From Microglena sp. YARC (lineage: Eukaryota; Chlorophyta; Chlorophyceae; Chlamydomonadales; Chlamydomonadaceae): a DNA stretch of 64,000 nt. Numbering within the stretch: position 1 is the first letter of the stretch; each line of letters starts with the position of its first letter. The notes beneath the pieces were generated by a model. The model searched no databases. It was not told the DNA's origin and was given only the letters and a program-made list of their open reading frames with translations. The stretch spans positions 31,312,019 through 31,376,018 of the forward strand of contig CM039463.1 of the NCBI GenBank assembly GCA_022414725.1. Direction: 5' to 3'. This document shows, piece after piece, positions 31,195-42,692 of the stretch. The translations under genes and the position numbers were made by a program.

Positions 31195-32490
31195 ACCAAA
31201 GCTTTGCTGCCCTAGAGAGATCTTGAGTGTGGAGAAGCGCTTAACATAAACTATCCCTGTAGCACGAACTCAGGGCCAAGGCCAAGGTGTGGTGGGTGTG
31301 AGTGTGGTGTGGGGGGGCCTCAGAGGAAGATCCTTGCAGGTTACGAAGCGTAACATAATTACATAAACTATCCCTGTAGCACGAACTCAGGGCCAAGGGT
31401 GTGTGGGTGGATGGATGTGGGGTGTGTGCGGGCGCCTAAGAGCAAGGCATCATGCAGGCACCTGTGAGGAGCGTAACATAAAACTATGATCTGTTAGCAT
31501 TTGAACTCAGGCCGGAATGGGGTGCGGAGGGGCGCCCCATAGAGAAGATTCATGCAGTGTGAGGAAAGCGTAACATAAACTAAAATGACATGCTAGCATT
31601 ATCTCAGGGGCTGGGTGCGGGGTGGTGGGTGGGGCCCTAGAGAAGATCTTGCAAGGTGTGAGAAGGGTAACCATAAACTATCCCTGCTGCACGATAGCTT
31701 CAGGGCCAAGGGTCTGGGTGGGTGTGGGTTGTGGTTCTAGAGAAGATGTGCAGGTTTCAGGGTGAAAGCGTACATAAACTATCCCTGTAGCTCAACGTCA
31801 GGTGCCAAGGTGTGGGTGGGTGTGGGTGTGGGTCTAGAGAAGATGTTGCAGGTGTTGGGAAGCGTAACATAAACTATCCCGTAGCACGTGAATCGTGCCC
31901 AGGGTGTGGGTGCGGTGTGAGATGTGGCGCTAGAGAAGACTGTTAGCACGGTTCAATGCCTGTTGAGAAGCGTACATCTAAACCTATCCCTATAGCACGA
32001 ACTCAGGGCTGGGTGTGTGGGTGTGGGTGTGGGGGGGCCTAGAAGAAGATCTATGCAGGTGCTGAGAAGCGTAACATAAACTATCGCGTGTAGCAGAACT
32101 TCGCAGGGCAAGGTGTGGGGGGTGTGGGTGATAGCGCTTAGAGAAAGTTTGCAGGTCACCGCACTTTGTAGAGAAGCGTAACATAAACGGGATCGCTATT
32201 GTAGCAGGGAACTCAGGGCTGGGTGTGTGAGCGTGGTGGGTGTGGGTGGGGGCCTAGAGAAGATCTTTGAGCAGGTGTATGAGAAGCCGTACATAACTAT
32301 CGCATTGTAGCAGGAACTCCGAGCACGGAGCCGGGTGTGTGGTGTCGACATGTGGGAGGCCTAGAGGCAAGATCCTGCAGGTGATGAGACAGCGTAACAT
32401 AAACCTATATGACTTGTAGCATGAAGTCGCGGGCCTGGGTGTGTGGGTGTGTGTGTGGGCCCTAGAGTGAGATCATGCAGGTATGGGGAA
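31195..32490 (+). repeat. About 14 units of a 90-100 bp array with exon-end-like block
   Basis: Units contain AGCGTAACATAAACTATCCC, TGTAGCACGAACTCAGGGCC, GGTGTGGGTGGGTGTGGG and CCTAGAGAAGATCTTGCAG|GTGTGAG. The clearest form of the last block, GCCCTAGAGAAGATCTTGCA|G, would encode ALEKILQ before a donor; TTGCTGCCCTAGAGAGATCT at 31,203 is the leftmost copy. Again noisy. The block CTGTAGCACGAACTCAGGGCC is shared with the CTGTAAC dispersed family (8,163, 32,645, 59,640). Confidence 0.6.
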
Positions 32491-32639
32491 ATTAGCTCCT
32501 TTAAGTTAGCCCGTCCACCGAAGTAAAACCCTAACCCCACCTAGGACCTTGGTATACCTAAATCTTACTCCCTAAACCATTAAATTGCTGCCGGTAGAGA
32601 AGATCATGCAGGTGGTGAGAATCATAAAAATTAAATTTT

Positions 32640-33240
32640 AGTTCCTGTAGCAGCAGGAACTTCAGGGCCCCCCATCGGTAACGTCGATTGTTTGGAGGTT
32701 CAGTTTCATCAGTTGTTCCCGTGTTTAGCCCCTCCTGGCATCATGGGTTAGGCAAGTTCTAAAAGGACCTACGTTGGCCTTGCCCTTGGACTGTAACCAA
32801 TTATAACCACATCACATTGCACAGGCGAGCCTGCGTGACAGGCAGGGGACAGACAGACAGACAGAAGACAGACAGGACAGGACAGACAGACAACAGACAG
32901 ACAGACAGACGATAGACAGACAGACAGACAGAGAGACAGACAGACAGACAGACAGGACCAGACAGACGACAGAACAGATCAAGACAGACAGACAGGGACA
33001 GACAGATAGACAGACAGACAGACAGAGAGACCAGACAGACAGACAGACAACAAACAAGCATGCACACATACATCACATAACATACATTACATACTACATA
33101 ACAACATACATACATAACATACATACCTACATACATGCATGATGCATGCCATATCATACATACTACCATACATAATACATACTATACATACATAACATAG
33201 CATACATACATAACATGCATCATACATCCTTTATATATAC
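32640..33240. repeat. Dispersed element, (GACA)n and (ACAT)n
   Basis: 32,640-32,815 is a full-looking CTGTAAC-family element (TGTAGCAGCAGGAACTTCAG ... CTTGGACTGTAACC). 32,830-33,050 is (GACA)n, and 33,055-33,235 is CATACATA-rich. Confidence 0.85.
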
Positions 33241-33503
33241 AAGGAAATTCATGGCGTGTCGTGAGTGGTCGTGTTGGTCGTCTGCGGTGGTGTCATCATC
33301 GGCGTGCCCACGTGCCCAATGGCGCCTGTTCGAAGTGTAACCGACTTGCAACCGACTGTTTCGTTTCACCCAGACTATCAAGTCCCCGGCTAGCGGAAGT
33401 TTCAAAATACCAAAAGTGCAGATTCGCTAGCTAAGCGGCCACGCCGCCCTATAGCTATCGTCCACAAGTGCCTCTGATTACTATGACGGCCAAGACATTT
33501 TAG

Positions 33504-33734
33504 GAATCAGAAGCATCCTCTCCTCGGAGGTCACCCCAGGCCGGACCCTCATATGGCTTGGGCATGGCGCTCGGAAATAATGCTTTCAAGTTCTTCACGG
33601 ATGAATGCGACATGTGCACGGGCAACGTCCTAATGGATCAGGAGGGTGCCCGCAAACACCGCCAGTCAGTGCTCAAAGCGAAGCTTGCCAGAGCAAGGAA
33701 GACAGGGGGAATAGCCAACAAGCGTCGACGTTGA
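33504..33734 (+). CDS. Terminal exon of a small basic protein with C-x2-C
   Basis: An acceptor-like CAAGACATTTTAG precedes a frame open to TGA at 33,732. An ATG at 33,564 gives 56 residues: MALGNNAFKFFTDECDMC, TGNVLMDQEGARKHRQ, then SVLKAKLARARKTGGI and ANKRRR. Composition is convincingly coding: an amphipathic basic helix, a C-terminal nuclear-localisation-like KRRR, and one CDMC motif that could bind metal with partners from earlier exons. The ATG may be internal, with the exon reading in from 33,504. No family is recognised. It lies in a clean stretch of sequence, so the frame is trustworthy. It is not a FATC domain and so does not end the SMG1 gene. Confidence 0.5.
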   Translation, partial: ESEASSPRRSPQAGPSYGLGMALGNNAFKFFTDECDMCTGNVLMDQEGARKHRQSVLKAKLARARKTGGIANKRRR

Positions 33735-34380
33735 TTGCCCTGCGCTGCGCCCGATCCGAGGAGCTAGTGATGCTCGTTAATCTTGCAAGGATGTCCAGGA
33801 CGAGAGGCTACCGTATGCCTGAGGAGCGAACACGAAGCTGCCTAACCAATCCAGGCGCTGAAGATATGCTGCCCCCCAGCACATGAGGAGTTATCCAGGA
33901 TCATAATCAAGCCAGACGCTTCATTGTCGTGATGCTTTTTTTCTCCGATCTGCCTTAGCGTGTGCCATCATTCATCTCTCGCATGCGCATATTTTGCCAT
34001 GCCATCCGCATCACATTCGTAGTGACTGGCATACAGTTGCTATTAATCCTTTGTTCAGAATCGCCATAGGCCACTTCCGTCCCCCTGGACACTTCTCGCG
34101 CTTTGCCAGCCAAAATCCCTTATTTGCAAGCTCTTTTCGTTTAGTAAGAATATGAAGTACGTTGCTTTACGATTTGCTGTTCTGGAGTGACCGAGTCTCG
34201 ACTGGGGCACTTGTCGAGAAGAAAAAACGAAGGCTGCAGGTTAATTTAGCCATTTGCAATTGCACCAGGTCCGGTGTTCTTCGGGAGCATCGGAGAAATC
34301 TGAGCGTTGCATGTGTAGTGTTCGAAGCCATCAGCGGGTCCCTCTTTCGCACGGTTGAATCCCACAGGGGGTGAAGTGAG
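33735..34380 (+). other. Unassigned region with one weak reticulon-like segment
   Basis: 34,162-34,220 encodes LYDLLFWSDRVSTGALV, which resembles the DLLLWR start of a reticulon homology domain, but no hydrophobic hairpin follows and donor/acceptor are unclear. Recorded only as a possible exon. Confidence 0.2.
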
Positions 34381-35460
34381 GGTACGAGGTAGGCGAGAAG
34401 AAGATTGTGTGTGAGTGTTGGGGTTGGGGCGTGGAGGGGGTGGGGGGGCCCGGTAAGGTGAGAGAAAGAGAGTGAGTTTGTGTGCGGTGGGGAATGCGCG
34501 GTGCCAGGCCCAACTGTAGGAGAGATAGATAGGGGGTCGAGGGCGCACCACACTCCGGGGGATGGATATGTGTGTATGGCCACGGGGCCGAGGCCACACT
34601 GAAGCAGAAGGTGGAATAAGGAGGCAGAGATTCCAGGTGGGTGGGTGGGTGTGGGTTTGGGGGGTGTTGCGAGAGGACAGAGGTTCTGCTACATATGTGC
34701 TGAGATGGGCTGATTTCCTTGGCACTGCTCTGTAGGGAGGGGGGGGGGGGGGTATGCACGGGGGCACCGGGGGCATACAAATAGGGCGTTACCGGTTATT
34801 GCTACCCGAGACCAGACTAGGACCCATGGCCTGGCGTACCCCCCGCTCGGGGTGCCACTGGCCACACGTGACCTTGACGTAGTCATCCCGATCGACGTAC
34901 ATATATGACATATCTATATGATGAGTGTCACATACAGTAATGCACCGAGATACATACATACATACATACATATCTATGTGAGCATAGGGGCACGGGCAGG
35001 TGCAGGCGGCAGCCGTCACTATAGCGATACATACATACTACGCATAGCGGATTACCCTGTGGTTAGAGGCCAGCATTTGACGATACGATACATAACATAG
35101 CATAGGGCAATACATGTACACATACACGCACGCATAATACACAGCTATGCTTGGTGCTCGGGTGTGGTGGCGAGTCTTGGCTCCGGTGACCTGTGTGCTG
35201 CCTAGCTGAGCGAGCGTTGAAGGCAGGTCATTTGGGTGTTTCTTGGGTGGGCTGGTGGTGTCGGCACTCCCTTCCTCTGGTGTTCGGTTCTGGTACTGCT
35301 GCCGATCGCCCTGTACTGCCCTCCTGGTATGCTCCTCGCCTGGCCGCTCCAGGCCTGGGTACGCCGCTGCCTGGTACTGCTCCTGGGTACTGCCTCCTCC
35401 TCAGCGCGTACATTCCGTGGCGCGGTGGTGGTCTGCCGCCTCCATCTCTCCACTGCCTCC
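34381..35460. other. G-rich and CATACATA-rich sequence next to the gap
   Basis: GT/GGGG-rich to about 34,660, a G run at 34,738-34,753, CATACATA at 34,950-34,972 and 35,030-35,100, and CTGGTACTGCTCCTGGGTAC-type repetitive sequence to the gap. No gene called. Confidence 0.5.
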
Positions 35461-36460
35461 NNNNNNNNNNNNNNNNNNNNNNNNNNNNNNNNNNNNNNNN
35501 NNNNNNNNNNNNNNNNNNNNNNNNNNNNNNNNNNNNNNNNNNNNNNNNNNNNNNNNNNNNNNNNNNNNNNNNNNNNNNNNNNNNNNNNNNNNNNNNNNNN
35601 NNNNNNNNNNNNNNNNNNNNNNNNNNNNNNNNNNNNNNNNNNNNNNNNNNNNNNNNNNNNNNNNNNNNNNNNNNNNNNNNNNNNNNNNNNNNNNNNNNNN
35701 NNNNNNNNNNNNNNNNNNNNNNNNNNNNNNNNNNNNNNNNNNNNNNNNNNNNNNNNNNNNNNNNNNNNNNNNNNNNNNNNNNNNNNNNNNNNNNNNNNNN
35801 NNNNNNNNNNNNNNNNNNNNNNNNNNNNNNNNNNNNNNNNNNNNNNNNNNNNNNNNNNNNNNNNNNNNNNNNNNNNNNNNNNNNNNNNNNNNNNNNNNNN
35901 NNNNNNNNNNNNNNNNNNNNNNNNNNNNNNNNNNNNNNNNNNNNNNNNNNNNNNNNNNNNNNNNNNNNNNNNNNNNNNNNNNNNNNNNNNNNNNNNNNNN
36001 NNNNNNNNNNNNNNNNNNNNNNNNNNNNNNNNNNNNNNNNNNNNNNNNNNNNNNNNNNNNNNNNNNNNNNNNNNNNNNNNNNNNNNNNNNNNNNNNNNNN
36101 NNNNNNNNNNNNNNNNNNNNNNNNNNNNNNNNNNNNNNNNNNNNNNNNNNNNNNNNNNNNNNNNNNNNNNNNNNNNNNNNNNNNNNNNNNNNNNNNNNNN
36201 NNNNNNNNNNNNNNNNNNNNNNNNNNNNNNNNNNNNNNNNNNNNNNNNNNNNNNNNNNNNNNNNNNNNNNNNNNNNNNNNNNNNNNNNNNNNNNNNNNNN
36301 NNNNNNNNNNNNNNNNNNNNNNNNNNNNNNNNNNNNNNNNNNNNNNNNNNNNNNNNNNNNNNNNNNNNNNNNNNNNNNNNNNNNNNNNNNNNNNNNNNNN
36401 NNNNNNNNNNNNNNNNNNNNNNNNNNNNNNNNNNNNNNNNNNNNNNNNNNNNNNNNNNNN
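35461..36460. other. Assembly gap, exactly 1,000 N
   Basis: The round length indicates a scaffolding placeholder of unknown true size. Sequence left and right of it is unrelated, so continuity between the SMG1 side and the LIN9 side depends on the scaffold being right. Confidence 0.99.
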
Positions 36461-39400
36461 ATTGGTGGGTGGGTGGGTGAGTGAGTGAGTGAGTGATGAG
36501 TGAGTGAGTGAGTGAGTGGGAGTATAGTTAGTGAGAGCTAGGGCATCACAATGTTTGCCAGACCTTATTGATTTCTTAATCTGTCTGCTGCATGGGGGGA
36601 AAGAGAGCAGAGTGAGTGGATGGTGGGTGGTGATGGGTGAGTGAGTGGACTGGGTGGGTGGGTGGGTGAGTGAGTGCGTGGGTGCTTTGGGTGGGTGAGT
36701 GAGTGAGTGGTGGTGGTGGGTGGGTGAGTGAGTGCAGTGAGTGAGTGAAGTGGAGGTGAGTGAGTGGGAGTATGTGGGAAGCATATAGCAGGGCATCCAC
36801 ACCCTCATCTGATTTCATCTTCAATCTTGGCGTCTGTCTGCAGAGCAGAGTGAGTGGATGGGTGGGTGGGTGGATTGGGTGAGTGGAGTGAGTGGGTGGG
36901 TGGGTGGGTGGGTGGCGTGGTGAGTGAGTGAGTGAGTGAGTGAGTGGGTAGTGAGTGGGAGCAATGTGAGAGCAGGGGGCATCCACACTGCCCTTATGGA
37001 TTTCTTGTGCTCTTCAATCTGTGAGCGTCTGTCTGCAGAGCAGAGTGAGTGGACTGGGTGGGGTGGGTGGGTGGGTGAGGTGAGTGAGTGGAAAGGTGAG
37101 TGGAGTGAGTGAGTCCGAGTGAGTGAAGATGGGAGTAAGTGGGGAGCAGTGGAGGCAGGGCATCACACCCTTAATCCGATTTCTTCAATTGGTCTGTCTG
37201 CAGAGCAGAGTGAGTGGAATGGGGTGGGTGAGTGAGTGAAAGTGGGATTATGGTGGGGTGGGTGGGTGAGTGAGTGGTGGGTGGGTGGTGGGTGGGTGGT
37301 GGTGTGAGTGAGTGAGTGAGTGGTGAGTGAAGTGAGTGAGTGTGGAGTAAGTGGGAAGCAAGTGAGAAGCAGTTTTGGTTAATCTCTATACCTTATGGGA
37401 TTTCTTCAATCAATGCGTTCTGTATGCAGAGCAGAGTGAGTGGATTGGGTGGGGTAGGTCATGACGATGAGTGGGTGGGTGGGTGGGTGTATATGTGAGT
37501 GAGAGGGATAGTGAGAGCAAGTGAGGCAGGGGCTCCACTATGCCTCTATTGTATTTTGTCTTCTCATCTGGCGTCTGTCTGACAGAGCAAGTGGAGTGAT
37601 GGGTGGGTTGAGTGAGTGAAGTGGTGGTGGGTGAGGTCGGGGGTGAGTGAGTGGGTGGGTGGGTGGTGGGTGGGTGGTGGATGGGAGGGTGGGTGGGTGA
37701 TAGTTATGGAGTGAGTGAGTGATGAGTGAGTGGGAGTAAGTGGGAGCAAGTGAGAGCAGGAATCCACACCCATTTGATTTCCTTCAATCTTGCGTCTGTC
37801 TGCAGAGCCAGAGTGAGTGGATGGTGGGTGGGTGGATAGGTGAGTGAGTGGGTGGGCTGGGGTGAGTGAAGTGGGTGGGTTGCGTGGGTGGGTGAGTCAG
37901 TGCGTGGGGTGGGGTGGGTGAGTGTGGTGAGTGAGTGAGTGAGTGAGTGAGTGGGAGTAAGTGGGTTAGCAAGTGAAGAGCAGGCATCCACAACGGCCTT
38001 ATTGATTTCTTTTCAATCTGGCGTCTGTCGTGCAGAGCAGAGTGAGTGGATGGGTGGGTGAGTGAGTGAGTGGGTGGGTTGGGTGGGTGGGTGAGTGAGT
38101 TGTTATTTGTGGTGTGGGTGGGTTGGGTGGGTGATGTCTGAGTGAAGTGAGAGAGTGAGTGAGTGGGAAGTAAGTGGGAGCAACGTGAAATGGGAATCCA
38201 CACGCTTATTGAATTTCTTCAATCTGGCATGCTGTCTGCGAGCAGAGGTATTGGAATGGGTGGGTGGGTGGTGAGTGAGTGGGGTTGGTGGGTGGAGTGA
38301 GTGAGTGAGGTGAGTGAGTGGGAGTAAGTGGAGCAAGTTAGAGCAGCATCCACACCTTTATGATTTCTTAATCTGGCGTCTGTCCTGCAGAGGCAAGAAG
38401 TGAGTGGAATGGGTGGGTGGGATGGGTGGTAGTGAGTGGGTGTGGGAGTGAGTGGGTGGGTGCGTGTGGTGGTGTGAGTGAGTGGGTTGGGTGGGTGAGG
38501 GGTGGGGTGAGATGAGTGTAGTGAGTGAGTGAGTGAGTGAGTGAGTGGGAGTAAGTGGGAGAAGTGAGAGCAGGGCATGCATCACCTATCGATGTTCTAT
38601 CATCTGCTTTCTGTCCTGCGAGCAGAAGTGACGCTGTGGGTGGGTGGGTGCGATGGGTCGGGAGTGAGTGGGTGGGTGGTGGGTGGGGTGGGTTGGGTGG
38701 GTGGAGTTATATGTGAGTGAGTGAGTGAGTTTGGGGAGTAAGTGGAAGCAAGGTTGAGAGCAGGCATCCGACACCTTATTGAATTTCTTCAGATCTGGCG
38801 TCTGTCTGAAGAGCAGAGTGAGATAGAGAGTGGGATGGGGTGGGTGGGTGGGTGGTGAGTGAGTGAGTGAGTGAGTGGTGAGTGAGTGAGTGGAGTGTGG
38901 AGTAAGTGGGAGCATAGTGGAGAGCAGGGCATCCACACCTTATTGATTATCTTCAATCTGGCGTCTGTCTGCAGAGCAGAGTGAGTGGATGGGTGGGTGG
39001 GTGGGTGAGTGAAAGTGAGTGGGTGGCGGTGAGTGAGTGGTGAGATGAGTGACGTGAGTGGGAGTAAGTGGGAGCAAGTGAGATTGCAGGGCATCCACAA
39101 CCCTTATTGATTTCTTCAATCTGGCGTCTGTCTGCAGTAGCAGAGTGAAGTGGTGGTGGGTGGGGTATGGGTGAGTGAAGTGGGGGGTGGGTGAGTGAGT
39201 GGGGTGGGTGCGGTGGGTGGGTGAGTGGTAGAGTGGGCCGGGTGGGTGGGTGGGGTGGGTGAGTGAGTGAGTGAGTGAGTGAGTGAGTGAGTGGGAGTAA
39301 GTGGGAGCAAGTGAGAGCAGGGCATCCACACTCCTCATCCATTTCTTCATCTTGCTATGTCAGAGTGAGTGATGGTGTGGGTGGGTGAATGTCGTGTGCG

Positions 39401-41955
39401 GGAGTGAGTGCAGAGCGAGTGAGTGAGTGATTGGAGAGTAAAGTGGGAGCAAGTGAGGAGCAGGGTGTATGTCTGCAGTGAGTTGGTGGGTGGGTGATGG
39501 GTGGGAGGTAAGAGTGGTGAGAGTGAGAGCAGGGATCAATCTGGCTCTGTCTGCAGAGACAGAGTGATTTGGATGGGTGGGTGGTGGGTGAGTGAGTGAG
39601 TTGGGTGGGTGGGTGAGTGAGTGAGTGAGTAAATGTGAGTGGGAGTAAGGTGGGAGCAAGTGAGAGCAGGGCATCCATCAAACCCTTATTGATTTCTCAA
39701 TCTGGCGTCTGTCATGCAGAGCAAGAGTGAGTGGATGGGTGGGTGGGTTGGTATGGAGTGAGTGAGTGGGTGGGTGGGTGGGTGATGGTGCGTGGTGGGT
39801 GAGTGAGTGAGTGAGGAGTGAGTGAGTGAGTTGAGTGAGTGGGAGTAAGTGGGAGCAAGTGGAGAGCAGCGGCATCCACCCCTTATTGATTTTTCAATCT
39901 GGCGTCTGTCTGCAAGCAGAGTGGCAGAGCAGTGGGCTGGGTGGGGATGGGTGAGTTTGAGTGAGTGGGTGGTGGGTGGGTGGGTGGGTGGGTGGTACGC
40001 GAGTGAAGTGAGTGACGTGAGTGAGTGAGTGGGAGTTAAGTGAGCAAGTGAGGAGCAGGGCCATTACACCCTTATTGTTGGTCTCCCTGCAGCAGCAGTG
40101 AGTGGATGGGTGGGTGAGTGAGTGAGTGGGTTGGGTTGGGTGGGTGAGTGAGTGAGTGGGTGGGTGGTGTGTGAGTGAGTGGGTGGGTGGGTGGGCGGGT
40201 GAGTGAGTGGTGAGTGGGCGGGTGGGTGGGTGGTGTGGGTGAGTGAGTGAGTGAGTGAGTGAGTGAGTGAGTGGGGTAAGTGGGAGCAAGTGAGAGCAGG
40301 CATCCACAACCCCTCATCGATTAATATCAATCTTGCGTCTGTCTGCAGAGCAGAGTTTGAGTGCATGGGTGGGTGGGTGGATGGGGTGTAAGTGAGTGAG
40401 TGGTGGGTGGGTGGGTGGTAGGGGTTGGGTGGTGTGCGAGTGGAGTGAGTGAGTGAGTGAGTGAGTGAGTGGGAGTAAGTGGGAGCAAGTGAGAGCAGGG
40501 CATCCACACCCTTATTGATTTCTTCAATCTGGCGTCTGTCTTCAGAGCAGAAGTGAGTGGATGGGTGGTGAAGTGAGTGAGTGGGTGGGTGGGTGGTTGG
40601 TGAGTGAGTGAGTGGGTGGGTGGGTGGGTGAGTGAGGTGGGTGGGTGGGTTGGTGGGTGCTGTGAGTGGAAGTGAAGTGAGTGACAAGTGAGTGAGTGAG
40701 TGAGTGAGTGAGTGAGTGGGGAGTAAGTGGGAGAAGTGAGAGCAGGGCATCCACACCCTTATTTGATTTCTTCAATCTGGCGTCTGTATGCAGGCAAGAG
40801 TGAGTGGATGGGTGGGTGGGTGGACTCTGGGTGAGTGAGTGAGTGGGTGGGTGGGTGGGTGGGTGAGTGTGAGTGGAGGTGAGTGAGTGGGAGTAAGTGG
40901 GAGCAAGTGAGAGCAGGGCATCCACACCCTTATTGATTTCTTCAATCTGGCGTCTGTCTGCAGAGCAGAGTGAGTGGATGGGTGGGTGGGTGGGTGGGTG
41001 AGTGAGTGAGTGAGTGAGTGAGTGAGTGAGTGAGTGGGAGTAAGTGGGAGCAAGTGAGAGCAGGGCATCCACACCCTTATTGATTTCTTCAATCTGGCGT
41101 CTGTCTGCAGAGCAGAGTGAGTGGATGGGTGGGTGGGTGGATGGGTGGAGTGCGTGAGGGTGGGTGGGTGAGTGAGTGGGTACGGGGTGCGTGGGTGGGT
41201 GAGTGAGTGAGTTGGTGGGTGGGTGGGTGGGTGAGTGAGTGAGTGAGTGAGTGAGTGAGTGAGTGGGAGTAAGTGGGAGCAAGTGAGAGCAGGGCATCCA
41301 CACCCTCATCGATTTCTTCAATCTTGCGTCTGTCTGCAGAGCAGAGTGAGTGCATGGGTGGGTGGGTGGATGGGTGAGTGAGTGAGTGGGTGGGTGGGTG
41401 GGATGGTGAGCGAGTGAGTGAGTGAGTGAAAGTGAGATGGGAGTAAGTGGAGCAAGTGAGGCAGTGGGGGCATCCACACCCTTATTGATTTCTTTCAATC
41501 TGGCGTCTGTTGCAGAGCAGAGTGACTGGATGGTGGGTGGGGTTGGGTGGAGTGGGTGAGTGAGTGATGTGAGTGAGTTGAGTGAGTGAGTGAGTGAGTG
41601 AGTGAGTGAGTGAGTGGAGTAATGTGAGTGGGAGTAAGTGGGAGCAAAATGAGAGCAGGAAATCCACACCCTTCATTGATTTTCTTCAATCTGGCGTCTC
41701 TGTCTGCAGAGCAGAGTGAGTGGAATGGGTGGGTGGTATGGGTGAGTGAGTGAGTGGGTGGGTGGGTGAGTGAGTGAGTGAGTGAGTGAGTGGGAGTAAG
41801 TGGGAGCAAGTGAGAGCAGGGCATCCACACCCTCATCAATTTCTTCAATCTGGCGTCTGTCTGCAGAGCAGAGTGAGTGGATGGGTGGGTGAGTGAGTGA
41901 GAGAGTGAGAGTGAGAGCGAGAGTGAGAGTGAGAGTGAGAGTGAGAGTTAGAGTG

Positions 41956-41985
<30 letters not shown>
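36461..41985. repeat. GTGA/GGTG satellite carrying a recurrent exon-like block
   Basis: About 25-30 units of 150-230 bp. Each has variable (GGTG)n and (GTGA)n, then GGAGTAAGTGGGAGCAAGTG and AGAGCAG, then a conserved non-repetitive block (GGCATCCACACCCTTATTGA, TTTCTTCAATCTGGCGTCTG, TCTGCAGAGCAGAG|TGAGTGG). The block is open on + as IHTLIDFFNLASVCRAE before a GTGAGT. On - it follows a strong acceptor (ACTCACTCTGCTCTGCAG) and reads DRRQIEEINKG. Units from 40,890 are clean; earlier ones have many indels. Confidence 0.85.
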
Positions 41986-42006
<21 letters not shown>

Positions 42007-42233
42007 AGAGAGAAGAGAACTGTGCTTTAAAATTTGTCTCAATGTTTTTGAGATGGGTTTTTATGATACTTACAGCAACTAGCACCTTCTGGCTTAGTTG
42101 GTTGGCCCTAGATTGATTTTTTGTATGCTTAGATATTTAGCTTCTTTTCTGGGCTAGAACTGTGCCTTTAATTTATTTTTTCATGTTTTTTTACATGGAA
42201 TGGCTTTTGTGTTACCCCCCTCCACCCACTCCC

Positions 42234-42266
<33 letters not shown>

Positions 42267-42625
42267 TGACAGCTTAGTTAGATGGCTTACTGTCTCTTTC
42301 TTCCATAAATAGGGTGACGAGATGACTAATTCTAATGCTATTTTTTTTGTTTTTTATTACTTTCTGGCTCCGCGACCGCAATTAAATTGTGTAACACCAG
42401 TTACCAGAGGGAGAGAGAGAGGGAGATAAAGAGGGAGCGAGGGAGGGAGAGGGTGAGGGGGTAAGGGGTGAGGGAGGGAGGGAGGGAGGGGAGGGAGGGA
42501 GGGACGGGATGGGAGGGAAAGTCGGGGGGTGTTTTGGGTAGGTGTGGTAAGAATGCAGAGAGGAAAAAAAGGGAAAGGGGGAGGGATAGCATTGTTCACT
42601 TATATTTTTCCTGTGTAAATCTGTG
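41986..42625. other. Unique spacer with poly-C and (GAGGGAGG)n
   Basis: T-rich sequence with CTAGAACTGTGC copies near 42,016 and 42,154, a C run of about 35 at 42,230-42,266, and a purine-rich GGGAGGGAGGGAGG tract at 42,408-42,540. No exon is recognised. If the LIN9-like gene continues this way, its exons are not visible here. Confidence 0.6.
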
Positions 42626-42629
42626 GATA

Positions 42630-42692
42630 ACGTGCCCAAGACGGCGAGCAGCCAAATTGCTGGCTAAAGCCATGTAACCAAGTTCAAGTTCA
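42630..42692 (-). repeat. Inverted GCTTCAGCC-family element bordering the large satellite
   Basis: CCAAGACGGCGAGCAGCCAA, ATTGCTGGCTAAAGCC and ATGTAACCAAGTTCAAGTTC. Its last part is also part of every unit of the following array, which begins immediately to the right. Confidence 0.75.

Noticed and set aside
34162..34374. Reticulon exon (DLLFWSDRVSTGALV)
   Set aside because: The short resemblance to the reticulon start motif is not followed by the required hydrophobic hairpins, and splice sites are unclear.
35193..36808. Open frames of 413-526 codons spanning the N block
   Set aside because: They exist only because N codons are treated as open; there is no sequence there.
36576..41876. Many minus-strand Thr/His/Ser/Pro frames (HSLTHSLTHPPTH) of up to 375 codons
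   Set aside because: They translate the GTGA/GGTG satellite; only the short conserved block between satellite stretches is of interest.
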